Part shown: positions 1 to 6,641 of the stretch, piece after piece
Layout: every line of letters starts with the position of its first letter
How positions within the stretch are numbered: position 1 is the stretch's first letter
Source: CAYJXA01 sp964404595
GTDB taxonomy: Archaea > Nanobdellota > Nanobdellia > Woesearchaeales > GW2011-AR9
Assembly (NCBI GenBank): GCA_964404595.1
Contig: CAYOKQ010000037.1
Span: 1-15,872 of the forward strand
DNA: 15,872 nucleotides
Direction of reading: 5' to 3'
Translations under genes and position numbers: made by a program
The notes under the pieces: generated by a model
Databases searched by the model: none
Told to the model about the DNA's origin: nothing
What the model saw: the letters and a program-made list of their open reading frames with translations, nothing else

Positions 1-1
1 T

Positions 2-2443
2 CTCATCACCACCCCAGAATCTTTAGCCATCATCCTCAATTCTCCAAAATTTGGTGAGAAATTGAAAGATGTGCAATGGTTGATCGTCGATGAAATTCAT
101 GCTCTGGCAGAAAATAAACGGGGAGTCCATCTGAGCCTCACTATGGAACGTCTGCAACGGATGAGTCCTGGCATGACCCGGGTGGGATTGAGTGCGACGA
201 TCGCTCCGCTGGAAGAGATAGCCCGCTATTTAGTCGGCTATGCCGGCGATGAAGAACGTAACTGTGGCATCATTGATGTCCAATTTCTCAAACAGATGGA
301 TCTGCAGGTGCTCAGCCCTGTGCGAAGTTTGGTGGACACGGATTATATGCTCAAACATGAAAAGATGTATGAGCTGATTCATGAGCTTATCGAGCAGCAT
401 AAAACGACTATTATCTTCACCAATACACGAAGCGGGACGGAGCGGGTCGTTCATTACCTGAAAGAAAAATTTCCCCAGCATTACCGTGAGAAAGTAGCGG
501 CGCATCATGGGAGTTTAAGCAAAGCTGCCAGGTTCAAGACGGAACAGGATCTGCGGGATGGAAATTTAAAAGTCGTGGTTTCATCCACTTCCTTGGAGTT
601 GGGCATTGATGTGGGATTTATTGACTTGGTTCTGTGCCTCGGAAGTCCTAAATCCGTAGCCAGATTTTTGCAGCGAGCAGGACGAGCAGGGCATCAATTA
701 CATTCCACTGTCAAAGCGCGAATTATTGTCATGGATCGGGACGATTTAGTAGAATGTGCACTTATTCTCAAAGCGGCCAAAGAGAAAAAGATCGATCGGA
801 TCCATCTTCCACAAAACGCGCTCGATGTGCTGGCACAACATGTTTATGGCATTGCCATCCATGAGGTTATCAATATTTATGAATTGTTCCGTCTGGTAAA
901 AAATAGTTATTGCTACCACACGTTAAGTTGGGATGATTTTTATGAAGTTATCAAATATTTATCTGGTGAATATGTAGGCTTGGAAGAGCGCCATGTCTAT
1001 GCCCGCATTTGGTATGACAAAGAAACTGGCCAGATCGGCAAGAAAGGAAAGATGGCCCGCATTATTTACATGACCAATATTGGTACGATCCCGGAAGAAA
1101 CATATGTCACGGTGAAAGTCGGTGAACAATCGGTGGGAATGATTGATGAAGGATTCCTGGAGCGGCTTCGTCCCGGCGATGTATTTGTGCTTGGTGGCAA
1201 TGTGTACATGTTCAAATTCTCCCGGGGGATGACCGCGCAAGTAAGCGCCTCTGTCAATAGGCCGCCCACCGTACCTAGCTGGTTTTCGGAAATGCTGCCT
1301 TTATCTTTTGATCTGGCCATGGAAATTAACCGCTTTCGAAGATTAATGGATGAAAAGTTTAGCGCTGGCAAAGACCAGCTAGAAATTATCCAATTTATCA
1401 ATGAATTTTTGTATGTTAATGAAAATACTGCCGAAAGCATCTATCATTATTTTTACGAGCAGTACCATTTTAGTAAGATTCCGTCGGATAAACGTATTAC
1501 TATCGAAACGTTTGTCGATCGGGGCAGAACTTATGTGCTCTTCAATACCCTCTTTGGCAGGCGGGTAAATGATTGCCTGTCGCGTGCACTTGCATATGTT
1601 ATCGGAAAATCACAGCATCGGGATGTCGAGATAGGTGTCACCGACAACGGGTTTTATTTGGCCGCAGGCCAATCTTTTAATTCCCAGCGCGCTTTTGAAT
1701 TGCTCAAACAAGATGATTTTCGCAGGGTGGTAGAAGAAGCCATTGAGCGAAGCGAAATCTTATCCCGAAGATTTAGGCATTGCGCTGCCCGTTCCCTGAT
1801 GATCCTGCGCCAGTACATGGGGCAGAAAAAACACGTGGGCAGGATGCAGGTAGGAAGTAAGATCCTTTTTAATGCGGTGAAACGAATTAGTGAAAATTTC
1901 CCCATTCTGAAAGAAGCTCGCCGGGAAGTGCTGGAAGATTTAATGGATTATAACAATGCCCAGTTCATTATCAATAAAGTTATTGACGGCACTCTGAAGA
2001 TGGAAGAGATGCCCCAGCATTTTCCCAGCCCATTTTCGTTTGGACTCATTCTGGCCGGGTATAGTGACGTGATTAAAGTAGAAGACAAGCAGGAATTTTT
2101 AAAACGCATGCATCAGCAGGTGCTGGCCAGAATTTCGTTACAAGAAGGCAAACAACTATTGAAAGAGAAGCAGGAAGAGTTCTCGTATTGGAAATTATGG
2201 GAGGAAGCACAGCAGAAACAGGAGAATGAGAAGGAAAGTTATAAAGAGAAATTAAAGATGCAGGTATGGGGATTGAAGCTCATGCCGATATATGCCAAGG
2301 AAGAATTGATCAAGCTGATCGAATTTGGGTCGATGCGCAAGGAAGTGTGGGATGAATTAAAGAATTCCCGTAAAGACATTGAGGAAAATTGGCCTGCGGA
2401 ATTGAAAGAGTATGTGCTGGGAAAGATGGAAGAAGTGGTGTGA
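2..2443 (+). CDS. lhr: Lhr-type superfamily 2 DNA helicase, 5' end outside window
   Basis: Large helicase-related protein, an ATP-dependent 3'-5' DNA translocase thought to act in DNA repair. The frame is open from the window edge, so the Walker A region and true start lie upstream; a TTG at 62 is internal. In the visible fragment of about 813 residues the SF2 motifs come in order: TTPES near residues 3-7, the DEIH box at 30-33, SAT at 64-66, motif IV (IIFTNTRSGTE) near 137-147, motif V (STSLELGID) near 195-203 and motif VI (QRAGRAGH) at 224-231. About 580 residues follow, matching the winged-helix and Lhr-core region that separates Lhr from shorter SF2 helicases. The last 120 residues are charged and probably helical. 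The gene ends at a TGA 84 bases before the next start. The family is very likely; the exact in vivo role is not shown by the sequence. Confidence 0.93.
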   Translation, partial: LITTPESLAIILNSPKFGEKLKDVQWLIVDEIHALAENKRGVHLSLTMERLQRMSPGMTRVGLSATIAPLEEIARYLVGYAGDEERNCGIIDVQFLKQMDLQVLSPVRSLVDTDYMLKHEKMYELIHELIEQHKTTIIFTNTRSGTERVVHYLKEKFPQHYREKVAAHHGSLSKAARFKTEQDLRDGNLKVVVSSTSLELGIDVGFIDLVLCLGSPKSVARFLQRAGRAGHQLHSTVKARIIVMDRDDLVECALILKAAKEKKIDRIHLPQNALDVLAQHVYGIAIHEVINIYELFRLVKNSYCYHTLSWDDFYEVIKYLSGEYVGLEERHVYARIWYDKETGQIGKKGKMARIIYMTNIGTIPEETYVTVKVGEQSVGMIDEGFLERLRPGDVFVLGGNVYMFKFSRGMTAQVSASVNRPPTVPSWFSEMLPLSFDLAMEINRFRRLMDEKFSAGKDQLEIIQFINEFLYVNENTAESIYHYFYEQYHFSKIPSDKRITIETFVDRGRTYVLFNTLFGRRVNDCLSRALAYVIGKSQHRDVEIGVTDNGFYLAAGQSFNSQRAFELLKQDDFRRVVEEAIERSEILSRRFRHCAARSLMILRQYMGQKKHVGRMQVGSKILFNAVKRISENFPILKEARREVLEDLMDYNNAQFIINKVIDGTLKMEEMPQHFPSPFSFGLILAGYSDVIKVEDKQEFLKRMHQQVLARISLQEGKQLLKEKQEEFSYWKLWEEAQQKQENEKESYKEKLKMQVWGLKLMPIYAKEELIKLIEFGSMRKEVWDELKNSRKDIEENWPAELKEYVLGKMEEVV

Positions 2444-2496
2444 ATTTCTGAGCTAATTGTATAGATATCTTTGATCTCTAGCCGGCAGTTCCAGAA

Positions 2497-2506
2497 TCTT
2501 TAAAAG
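2497..2506 (+). promoter_or_regulatory. TATA box for the 2528 gene
   Basis: TCTTTAAAAG is centred about 26 bases upstream of the ATG at 2528, which predicts transcription starting at or next to the start codon (leaderless mRNA). The surrounding ATCTTTAAAAGCAG closely resembles the ATCTTTTTAAAGCAG upstream of the tRNA at 2981-2995, which supports both as real promoters. Confidence 0.55.
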
Positions 2507-2527
2507 CAGTGCAAATAGGAAGAAAAT

Positions 2528-2938
2528 ATGATCATTCCTTCCAGAACAATATTTCACTACCAGAGATATTCTCCATTAGAGTTGTTGATGCAAGAGCCAC
2601 ACTGGAAATTGTGGGTTACGCCGGCTGCTTTATCTATAGTGCAGGGAATGTATTTTCCCCATCATCATCAGGAAAAACACCTGTATCATTTTGAGAGCGG
2701 AAGAGATGCGGTCCATTGGCTGAAAAGAGAACAGGTTGAAGTGAGTGAAAAAGTTTTAGAACATCCTGAAGTCTATGCTTTTGCTGATGCTTTAGTATCG
2801 CTGGTGGAAGCAGCCGATAAAATACAAGCACGCAAAGCGGCTATCCGTTCCATCACCCATACCACTACTCCTTTTGGGCCTCAAAACCATTCTGAATATA
2901 TCACTTACATTACACTTCATGCCGTATTGTACAAATAA
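2528..2938 (+). CDS. Hypothetical protein, 136 aa
   Basis: I do not recognise this family. The 136-residue product has no signal peptide and no obvious membrane helix. It is rich in aromatic residues and His in its first half, with a PHHH cluster near residue 45. A predicted helical, acidic stretch around residues 65-105 contains an ALVSLVEAADKIQ-like amphipathic segment. The ATG is favoured over an overlapping 61-codon frame that starts at 2509 for two reasons: a TATA box lies 26 bases upstream, and AGGA lies 6-10 bases before it. It follows the lhr gene in the same direction but has its own promoter, so it is probably a separate unit. Base composition resembles its neighbours. That it is coding is moderately likely; function is unknown. 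Confidence 0.55.
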   Translation: MIIPSRTIFHYQRYSPLELLMQEPHWKLWVTPAALSIVQGMYFPHHHQEKHLYHFESGRDAVHWLKREQVEVSEKVLEHPEVYAFADALVSLVEAADKIQARKAAIRSITHTTTPFGPQNHSEYITYITLHAVLYK

Positions 2939-2983
2939 AAAAACATGAGTTTAGACGAAACATTACGAGATTTAAAGCAAATC

Positions 2984-2992
2984 TTTTTAAAG
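2984..2992 (+). promoter_or_regulatory. TATA box (box A) for the initiator tRNA
   Basis: TTTTTAAAG is centred about 28 bases upstream of the first tRNA base at 3016. This is the spacing expected for an archaeal TBP site serving a tRNA gene. Confidence 0.6.
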
Positions 2993-3054
2993 CAGCTGCC
3001 GTTTTTCTCTGATACAGCGGGGTAGGGAAGCTCGGAGTACCCGATGGGCTCATA

Positions 3055-3075
3055 TGACTCCAAAAAGTCCCAGAC
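3055..3075 (+). other. tRNA intron 1, position 37/38 (canonical)
   Basis: A 21-base insertion lies between A37 (3054) and A38 (3076). Its inner hairpin is GACT (3056-3059) with AGTC (3066-3069). The outer helix would be the 5-bp anticodon stem. The central helix is poor, since only C3049:G3073 and U3050:A3072 pair, so this is a relaxed BHB. The position is the standard archaeal one. Confidence 0.75.
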
Positions 3076-3081
3076 ACCCAT

Positions 3082-3104
3082 TTTCCATATTCATGGAAGG
3101 GTAG
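3082..3104 (+). other. tRNA intron 2, position 43/44 (noncanonical)
   Basis: A 23-base insertion lies in front of the variable loop. The BHB elements are a central helix ACCC (3076-3079) with GGGT (3099-3102), a 5' bulge ATT (3080-3082), an inner helix TTCCAT (3083-3088) with ATGGAA (3093-3098) and a 3' bulge AGA (3103-3105). Cutting after the second bulge base on each side leaves exactly AGATC as the variable loop. The outer helix beyond the 3' bulge is weak. Confidence 0.72.
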
Positions 3105-3120
3105 AGATCGGTGGTTCAAA

Positions 3121-3139
3121 TTCCTGTAAAGGATGAAAG
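3121..3139 (+). other. tRNA intron 3, position 59/60 in the T-loop (noncanonical)
   Basis: A textbook BHB is present. The outer helix is GGTGG/CCACC (3110-3114/3141-3145) and the central helix TTCA/TGAA (3115-3118/3134-3137). The 3-base bulges are AAT (3119-3121) and AGT (3138-3140). The inner helix TCCT/AGGA (3122-3125/3130-3133) has a GTAA loop. Cutting after the second base of each bulge removes 19 bases and restores the TTCAAAT T-loop. Confidence 0.82.
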
Positions 3140-3154
3140 TCCACCCCCCGCTAG

Positions 3155-3162
3155 TTTTTTTA
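3155..3162 (+). terminator. T-tract after the tRNA, possibly also a TATA-like site
   Basis: Seven T residues begin two bases after the discriminator, a normal archaeal termination signal for a tRNA gene. The same TTTTTTTA is centred about 26 bases before the ATG at 3184, the promoter spacing used elsewhere in this window. It may therefore also serve as the next gene's core promoter. Confidence 0.5.
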
Positions 3163-3183
3163 GGTGGTTTCTAAACAATCATA

Positions 3184-3900
3184 ATGGAACAATTCCGAAG
3201 AATGACCATGCTTGCTTTATTAGCTGCATGTGGGTATACTGGTATACGAAGAGAGATTGTGAGAGATGGCCCCGTAGTTGTAAATCTTAATCGAGGCATT
3301 ATATTCCAAGACCAATACGCTTATGAAAATATTGCACAATCAGCGCTTGAAAAAAGACTGGTAGAAATTGCGGGGACCGCCACTGTCGAGGAATCATGGA
3401 TTTATGATCCTGCAACTGGTCGATTGAGGGAAATTGGTTTTTTTGAAGACAAACATTATGTACATAATTTTTTGGATCCGGTGTTACAGTCAAATCGCCG
3501 TCAAGTCCATTACCATCTTCATCAAATAAATGGCTTTAGCTATTCTTCTGGAAATAGAACAAAATCACAAGTAGTTGAGAAGCTAAATGGTGACAACAGT
3601 ATGATGGCGCTGCCAAGCGAGCTAGACATTGAGGCAGCTATTTATGTGAAAAATGTTCTACATGTGGATCTGACCTGGAAAATAGTTGATTATGAGGGAA
3701 TCTTAACGTACTCTCTCCCAACCATCATCTCTAAAAATTTACCTGCATTGGTTGCTAGTTTGCAACAGGAATATTTTCAATTTCGTATTGGATTTAAGGA
3801 ATACGTGGACAGAATGGAAGAATTAGGGATTACAATAGACTATCAACAGTTGCGTGATATATCTTTCTCAGAAGAAAATATTACTATCAATAAAAATTAA
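3184..3900 (+). CDS. Lipoprotein with a possible JAMM-like metal motif, 238 aa
   Basis: This is a predicted secreted, lipid-anchored protein. A short basic N-terminus (MEQFRR) and a hydrophobic stretch end in a lipobox LAAC, with Cys16 as the modification site. The body has no further membrane helix. A His cluster HYHLH at residues 109-113 and a downstream SELD at 145-148 follow the HxH...SxxD order of JAMM/MPN metalloproteases, with Glu69 or Glu70 as a candidate for the upstream acid. However, the gap of about 31 residues between HxH and SxxD is much longer than in typical JAMM proteins (about 7-10), so the assignment is tentative. The start is 22 bases after the tRNA T-tract, and no Shine-Dalgarno lies at a normal distance, so translation is probably leaderless. 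The role is unknown; as a surface protein it could act on external polypeptides if the metal site is real. Confidence 0.7.
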   Translation: MEQFRRMTMLALLAACGYTGIRREIVRDGPVVVNLNRGIIFQDQYAYENIAQSALEKRLVEIAGTATVEESWIYDPATGRLREIGFFEDKHYVHNFLDPVLQSNRRQVHYHLHQINGFSYSSGNRTKSQVVEKLNGDNSMMALPSELDIEAAIYVKNVLHVDLTWKIVDYEGILTYSLPTIISKNLPALVASLQQEYFQFRIGFKEYVDRMEELGITIDYQQLRDISFSEENITINKN

Positions 3901-3955
3901 AAATAGCTACTAATTATATTTTCTGAACCTTGTGAACGACAATAAGCGTCCCCTG

Positions 3956-4249
3956 CTATCTTTTTCTATGCTGTGAATATTCCCTAATCCCATGGTACAA
4001 GGCAATCAAGGCAATTCCATCAACGCTGGAAAAAAAGTAAGCTGGTAAAATTTCATTTTTCATCCAGCAGTACACCGTAAGTGCTGTGAACGCTACAGAA
4101 GTAATAGCACCACTTGTAATCTGCAGCCAAGGCGGAATATTTGTAGAGTCGCGATGAAGATAGCGTGTTGTTTGCATTAAACGCTCTAATTCAGAATGCT
4201 CGCGAGGAAGGCGTCTATCTGCCGATGTCGGATCGCGCCAATTAGTCAT
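3956..4249 (-). CDS. Small membrane protein with two transmembrane helices, 97 aa
   Basis: The family is not recognised. A charged N-terminal half (about 40 residues, rich in Arg, Asp and Glu) is followed by two hydrophobic segments at about residues 44-64 and 68-88 and a basic tail ending in HRKR. This is the shape of a small inner-membrane hairpin protein with both ends probably cytoplasmic. The ATG at 4249 is supported by a TATA box on the same strand 27 bases upstream, giving a leaderless transcript. The gene is convergent with the lipoprotein gene ending at 3900 (55 bases between stops) and divergent from the nitrilase gene. No function can be assigned. Confidence 0.65.
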   Translation of the reverse strand: MTNWRDPTSADRRLPREHSELERLMQTTRYLHRDSTNIPPWLQITSGAITSVAFTALTVYCWMKNEILPAYFFSSVDGIALIALYHGIREYSQHRKR

Positions 4250-4272
4250 AAAGCATCATATTGGAGAATAAG

Positions 4273-4280
4273 TTATAAAT
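4273..4280 (-). promoter_or_regulatory. TATA box for the 4249 gene
   Basis: ATTTATAA on the minus strand is centred about 27 bases before the ATG at 4249, predicting a leaderless mRNA. The remainder of the divergent interval up to 4412 shows no strong palindrome. Confidence 0.55.
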
Positions 4281-4380
4281 CTTTCTGAGAGAATTTACTT
4301 AAAGAGGGTGAATTTAAGAACCACTCAAATCATCAAGTATTTAAAATGAGGCTATATATCTTTCAGAAGTTTGATCCAGA

Positions 4381-4391
4381 AGTTTTAAAAG
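4381..4391 (+). promoter_or_regulatory. TATA box for the nitrilase-family gene
   Basis: AGTTTTAAAAG is centred about 27 bases upstream of the ATG at 4413, the same leaderless spacing as at neighbouring genes. This also argues against the longer overlapping frame that starts at 4346. Confidence 0.5.
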
Positions 4392-4412
4392 TAGTTTTAT
4401 CACAGAAAAAAT

Positions 4413-5192
4413 ATGCGCATAGCTTTATTACAGCACAGGACGCCACGAACATCTACAGAAGAAACCATACGAACATTAGCTCAAATTATAGAAAAACATT
4501 GCCCAAACTTATTAATAGGGCCGGAGTATCTTTTTGTTGCTCCAGCACGAGAAGGCTGGGATTGGAATAAGAAAGAATCAACATACGCGCTTCACATCTT
4601 TGATAAAAGTGAAAAAAGATTACTTGAGACAGAATTACAAAAATTAACCCAAGAGAGTGATACTTTGCTTATTCCTGGAACAATAGTATGGGCTAAAGAT
4701 GGAAAGTATCAGAATTCCAGCCCCATTTTCTATCAAGGTAGGAAAATAAAAGAAATTTCAAAAGAATTTACCAATAGTTCTGATCAAAATAATTCTCCAC
4801 CTGGTATACTTCATGAAAATTATAATACCAGTTTGTTGACAAGCCCTATGACCCACTTGTCTTACTTTGGTCGACATATGTTTCCATTCAAAGAAAAGAA
4901 TTATCTAGTAGAAATTTGTGATGATCACCCTTCACAAGCACGAAGGAGGGACATAAACGATGCTCCACCTCTATTAGCAGATATACAGATTATTCTTTCA
5001 AATTCAATCCAGGAGCATTTCAAAACACCCAGGTCAGCGTTGTTTGCACGAGAAGGAGGAATTGTAATTGAATGCAACGGATATTATCCTACTGGTTTCA
5101 TCGCAAGAATATCAGGAAATAAAATTGAAACCATATATCGGTCTGGACAGCCTGCTGTTAATCAAGTGCATCTTATAAATACAACGTTATGA
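4413..5192 (+). CDS. Nitrilase-superfamily carbon-nitrogen hydrolase, 259 aa
   Basis: This is an amidohydrolase of the nitrilase superfamily, which hydrolyses amide or nitrile bonds of small molecules through a Glu-Lys-Cys triad. The N-terminus MRIALLQ is the usual first strand. Glu38 in PNLLIGPEYLF is the general base. A Lys in the KIKEISKEF segment (probably Lys117) fits the second residue, and Cys169 in VEICDD is the nucleophile. The next residues, HPSQARRR, match the helix after the cysteine. Length (about 260) is normal for stand-alone members. No signal peptide is present, so it is cytoplasmic. The substrate cannot be told; the region around 44-56 is unusually charged and the loop at 120-135 is Ser/Asn-rich. 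It is monocistronic, with a TATA box at the leaderless distance. Superfamily assignment is good, subfamily unknown. Confidence 0.83.
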   Translation: MRIALLQHRTPRTSTEETIRTLAQIIEKHCPNLLIGPEYLFVAPAREGWDWNKKESTYALHIFDKSEKRLLETELQKLTQESDTLLIPGTIVWAKDGKYQNSSPIFYQGRKIKEISKEFTNSSDQNNSPPGILHENYNTSLLTSPMTHLSYFGRHMFPFKEKNYLVEICDDHPSQARRRDINDAPPLLADIQIILSNSIQEHFKTPRSALFAREGGIVIECNGYYPTGFIARISGNKIETIYRSGQPAVNQVHLINTTL

Positions 5193-5224
5193 CTTTTTTG
5201 CCCCACTTTGCAGCGTAAGACATT

Positions 5225-5236
5225 TAAGTATATTTA
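5225..5236 (+). promoter_or_regulatory. TATA box for the 5272-5888 gene pair
   Basis: TAAGTATATTTA lies about 42 bases before the ATG at 5272, giving a predicted 5' leader of about 15 bases that contains GAGGA (5256-5260). The distance from GAGGA to the ATG is longer than usual. Confidence 0.4.
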
Positions 5237-5271
5237 CCTTAATAATAGTAATAATGAGGATATAGTCCCAC

Positions 5272-5598
5272 ATGATAGAATATTGTACAACGGGAGCTGG
5301 ACGGCCATTTATTTCCGCGCGTGATTTTTTAGCCAGAGGATCAGAATATCTGCCTGATGCCCAAGCCGGCCGTGAACTATATAGCATGGGAAAAAGCCAA
5401 GCCATGAGCATGCCTGCTATTGCCAGTGCGTCGCTTCACTACGAGTCCAGAGCACATATGCTTTCTATTTCAGAAAAGCCAAGCTACGGAACCAAAAAGG
5501 ATATTGGTTACGATACTATGGCCAAGCCTTTAGCTTCTCTCACTGGATATCTGTCATCCCAGACAGAAATAGATAAACTACGAGGATATTTACAGTAG
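5272..5598 (+). CDS. Hypothetical protein, 108 aa
   Basis: The family is not recognised. The 108-residue product is soluble in appearance, rich in Ser, Ala, Tyr and Met, with no hydrophobic segment long enough for a membrane helix and no signal peptide. Small-residue runs such as MSMPAIASASL suggest partly disordered structure. It starts after a TATA element and ends two bases before the ATG of the next small gene, so the two are almost certainly co-transcribed. Both proteins contain a TGYL tetrapeptide (residues 90-93 here) and a similar Ser/Tyr-rich composition. This may be chance or may hint at a shared origin or joint function. Coding status is moderate; no role can be proposed. Confidence 0.5.
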   Translation: MIEYCTTGAGRPFISARDFLARGSEYLPDAQAGRELYSMGKSQAMSMPAIASASLHYESRAHMLSISEKPSYGTKKDIGYDTMAKPLASLTGYLSSQTEIDKLRGYLQ

Positions 5599-5600
5599 AA

Positions 5601-5888
5601 ATGGTCTATGATTCTATAGCACACGAAGTAAGCGCTCTTCGCCAGTACTACTTCAACAGCATGGTGCGAAATTATGCTGGCATACCACAAAAGACCGGCT
5701 ATTTAGATCGGGCACATTTATTGCCCAATGGAAATCAGGATAGGAAACCCATAGAAAGTTATTCTTCATCATTATTATCAAGAATCTCATCAATTTCTGG
5801 ATACAATTCTACTGTGCAAACAAGTTCAACTCAGTCAACATTATATAATCCAAAATCAATTGATGCAGTAGTGGGGTATAAGATGTAA
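5601..5888 (+). CDS. Hypothetical Ser/Tyr-rich protein, 95 aa
   Basis: The family is not recognised. An N-terminal helix-like part (MVYDSIAHEVSALRQYYFNSM) is followed by a basic, polar middle and a strongly Ser/Thr-rich C-terminal third (residues about 54-81) that looks disordered. There is no signal peptide or membrane helix. It begins two bases after the stop of the 108-residue gene, in another frame, with its own ATG, so I read it as the second gene of a two-gene operon rather than a frameshifted continuation. The operon ends at a GC-rich hairpin at 5893-5908 shared with the convergent operon. Confidence 0.5.
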   Translation: MVYDSIAHEVSALRQYYFNSMVRNYAGIPQKTGYLDRAHLLPNGNQDRKPIESYSSSLLSRISSISGYNSTVQTSSTQSTLYNPKSIDAVVGYKM

Positions 5889-5892
5889 ACTG

Positions 5893-5908
5893 CCCCCTCT
5901 GGAGGGGG
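5893..5908. terminator. GC-rich hairpin between convergent operons
   Basis: CCCCCT (5893-5898) pairs with AGGGGG (5903-5908) around a CTGG loop. It lies between the stops of the plus-strand gene (5888) and the minus-strand gene (5915). A T-rich stretch follows on the plus strand. It could end or stabilise transcripts from both sides. Confidence 0.5.
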
Positions 5909-5914
5909 GTGAAT

Positions 5915-6622
5915 TTATTTTAGCTTTTGCTCTTCTTTGAATTGGTTTACCCATTCCTTATCTCTTTTTATCTGTTCCATTCTTTTGTCAAGTATTCTGA
6001 TTGCCCATTCCATCTGCTCAGTTTTATTTTCGGAACTCTTCAACGTTTCTCGTATTTGCATTTGAGCATCGTACCATTTCAGTGAGCAGTCCACATAATA
6101 CTTGAGTAATGCAGTTTGGGCAGTTTTATCTCCATCTAGGCGATGATAGGCACCACTTTCTGGCCCTATACTTTCTAAGCGACTGTCCCCCCACTCAAAC
6201 CCGGGTGCTGTAACATATTCTGCTATTCTCTCGGGTGTTCCAGCAACAATATGTTCATATAAAGGATCAATATGTTTGGTAACTATGTCCGCAGTATCAA
6301 TAATAGCAACACTATACCTAAAAAGCTTGGTTTCTAATTCTTCATAGCGAGGATCTACATCTTCAAGCGGTGCCTCCTCTTTTTTACATTGCCAATAGAG
6401 TTCTTCTGCTTTTTTAGGGTTCCCTCTTTTGTATTCACTCACTGCTTGAGTAAGCAAGCTATCAGCATCTCTATGTTGAACCACGATTGCTTGTTGGGCT
6501 TTGGGTGGGAGTTCGTCAAAGGATGGATTTCTATTTAAGCCTATAAAGTACGAAGCAGTCACTAAGCCTGCCACTAACACCATTTTATTTTTAAGATAGT
6601 TTGTCATTTTTGTGTACCCCAT
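5915..6622 (-). CDS. Membrane-anchored helical protein, 235 aa, TPR-like N-terminal region
   Basis: An N-terminal hydrophobic segment (about residues 14-28, VLVAGLVTASYFIG) after a basic start acts as a membrane anchor or uncleaved signal. The rest is predicted to be largely helical. Residues about 52-80 (LLTQAVSEYKRGNPKKAEELYWQC) have the pattern of one tetratricopeptide repeat. The C-terminal 60 residues form charged helices suited to a coiled coil. Its start lies 19 bases downstream of the stop of the dehydrogenase-like gene on the same strand, so the two form an operon. A second ATG at 6607 (residue 6) would also leave the anchor intact and is a real alternative. The function is unknown; a role as an extracytoplasmic scaffold is an inference. 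Confidence 0.65.
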   Translation of the reverse strand: MGYTKMTNYLKNKMVLVAGLVTASYFIGLNRNPSFDELPPKAQQAIVVQHRDADSLLTQAVSEYKRGNPKKAEELYWQCKKEEAPLEDVDPRYEELETKLFRYSVAIIDTADIVTKHIDPLYEHIVAGTPERIAEYVTAPGFEWGDSRLESIGPESGAYHRLDGDKTAQTALLKYYVDCSLKWYDAQMQIRETLKSSENKTEQMEWAIRILDKRMEQIKRDKEWVNQFKEEQKLK

Positions 6623-6641
6623 TTATTTTTTTTGTTATCAA

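Larger units (their letters stand above)
3016..3153 (+). tRNA. Initiator tRNA-Met (CAU) with three apparent introns
   Basis: The acceptor stem AGCGGGG (3016-3022) pairs fully with CCCCGCT (3146-3152), followed by discriminator A3153; CCA is not encoded. D-stem GGG/CCC is 3025-3027/3040-3042, with GG of the D-loop at 3034-3035. Anticodon stem ATGGG (3044-3048) pairs with CCCAT (3077-3081), and the loop CTCATA carries anticodon CAT at 3051-3053. T-stem GGTGG (3110-3114) pairs with CCACC (3141-3145) around a TTCAAAT loop. A1:U72 and three G:C pairs in the anticodon stem mark an initiator rather than an elongator tRNA. To fold, the RNA must lose 3055-3075, 3082-3104 and 3121-3139. This leaves a 75-base tRNA with a 5-base variable loop (AGATC). 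A T7 tract follows at 3155. An interrupted pseudogene is possible but less likely, because each insertion sits in a loop or at a stem end and carries its own hairpin. Confidence 0.88.

Noticed and set aside
2509..2694. 61-codon frame overlapping the start of the 136-residue gene
   Set aside because: Starts with a non-ATG codon only about 8 bases after the TATA box and is shorter; the overlapping ATG frame at 2528 has correct promoter spacing.
3016..3153. tRNA pseudogene or chance tRNA-like sequence
   Set aside because: All stems pair well once the insertions are removed, initiator identity bases are kept, a TATA box and T-tract flank it, and the 59/60 insertion has complete BHB geometry.
4346..4570. 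74-codon plus-strand frame before and inside the nitrilase gene
   Set aside because: Overlaps a clear catalytic-motif gene in another frame, and its start precedes the TATA box used for 4413.
5272..5888. One gene broken by a frameshift at about 5598
   Set aside because: The downstream part has its own ATG two bases after the stop, and neither half resembles a known longer protein; a two-gene operon is simpler.
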